Positions 23,578 to 23,869 of a DNA stretch of 23,869 nt are shown here, piece after piece. The position numbers and the translations under genes are program-made. Origin of the DNA: Bacteroidales bacterium. Lineage in GTDB: Bacteria > Bacteroidota > Bacteroidia > Bacteroidales > UBA10428. The stretch is from assembly GCA_030626465.1 (NCBI GenBank), contig DAOUOU010000010.1, positions 1 to 23,869 of the forward strand. The letters are read 5' to 3'. Each line of letters opens with the position of its first letter. Positions within the stretch are counted from its first letter, which is position 1. Under the pieces are notes generated by a model that searched no databases, was not told where the DNA came from, and worked only from the letters and a program-made list of their open reading frames with translations.

Positions 23578-23869
23578 ATGAGGAACCTTTTCCGATTTTT
23601 TTACCGATATCATTCGACAATATTGTTTCTGGTTCTGGAGATACTGGCATTCATTTTAATAGCTCAATTTAATAGTTTCCATCGCACCAAACTTTTTAAT
23701 GTCAGACATGCGGTACTTGGTGGTTTTACCGCGAGATTTGATAATTATTCAACCTACTTATCACTTATCGAAGAAAATAAAGCATTGCGAGATGAGAATG
23801 TTAAACTCTATAATATTCTTCCCGGTGCATATTTCAACCCGACAACAAAATACATTCCCGATACCAGCC
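23578..23869 (+). CDS. mreC: Rod-shape protein MreC, N-terminal part (runs off window)
   Basis: The ORF begins at ATG 23578 and is open to the last base (97 complete codons). It reads MRNLFRFFYRYHSTILFLVL, a cytoplasmic basic start leading into a single membrane helix (about 14-32). A periplasmic segment with a coiled-coil start (STYLSLIEENKALRDENVKL) and YFNPTTKYIPD, where the MreC beta domain begins, follows. Position directly after mreB and the membrane topology support MreC, the periplasmic scaffold that links MreB to cell-wall synthases. Confidence 0.9.
   Translation, partial: MRNLFRFFYRYHSTILFLVLEILAFILIAQFNSFHRTKLFNVRHAVLGGFTARFDNYSTYLSLIEENKALRDENVKLYNILPGAYFNPTTKYIPDTS

Noticed and set aside
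1..23869. CRISPR array, toxin-antitoxin or phage-defence island
   Set aside because: No regularly spaced repeats, no paired small toxin/antitoxin ORFs and no known defence enzymes were seen. The lone HNH protein has homing-type rather than restriction-type architecture.

Overview
The window looks like a chromosomal segment of a member of the Bacteroidota, most likely a Bacteroidales/Marinilabiliales-type environmental anaerobe or facultative anaerobe. The evidence is the AT-rich DNA and several families largely confined to or typical of that phylum: a GWxTD-domain lipoprotein, DUF5777 and DUF5916 proteins, a SiaC/DUF1987 protein, the long-tailed ABC-F ATPase, and a TAnnTTTG promoter element. 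Many secreted proteins carry lipoprotein-like signal peptides. No rRNA, tRNA, CRISPR array or intact transposase was found.

Layout. (1) 1-3323, plus strand: the 3' end of an ABC-F ATPase gene, a GWxTD lipoprotein, rlmB, and a free-standing NUMOD4/HNH endonuclease-like gene. (2) 3343-6260, minus strand: a membrane HAMP-GAF sensor with no output domain, and a PatB/MalY-type PLP enzyme. (3) 6261-6750: a gene-free stretch with a probable MITE-like element (13-bp imperfect terminal inverted repeats, 9-bp flanking direct repeats) and a 22-codon signal-peptide-like ORF. (4) 6751-11645, minus strand: an envelope redox cluster. A five-gene run encodes a lipoprotein combining an ethylbenzene-dehydrogenase-like heme domain with a cytochrome c domain, a small monoheme cytochrome c lipoprotein, a DUF5777 outer-membrane barrel, a YceI protein and an anchored OB-fold protein. 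A separately terminated YceI-like lipoprotein gene lies upstream. (5) 11966-12649, plus strand, divergent from the cluster: a Crp/Fnr regulator with all four [4Fe-4S] cysteines of E. coli FNR at matching spacing. The divergent intergenic region holds a near-consensus FNR box. (6) 12780-16217, minus strand: a large DUF5916 protein and a SiaC-like phosphoprotein, with a decayed lemA remnant between them. (7) 16442-18148, minus strand: a secreted GH43 glycosidase. It is followed by a 317-bp region with two orphan terminators pointing outward. (8) 18466-23869, plus strand: housekeeping genes rsmA, mgtE, purH, mreB and the start of mreC.

The most interesting unit is 6751-12649. It reads as an oxygen-responsive regulator next to a cell-envelope electron-transfer module made of cytochromes, a DMSO-reductase-type gamma-subunit-like heme domain without its molybdenum catalytic subunit, YceI proteins and an outer-membrane barrel. 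Its substrate and partners cannot be read from the window. The other notable signals are relics and small elements: the MITE candidate, the lemA remnant, the orphan terminator pair and the degenerate repeat before purH.
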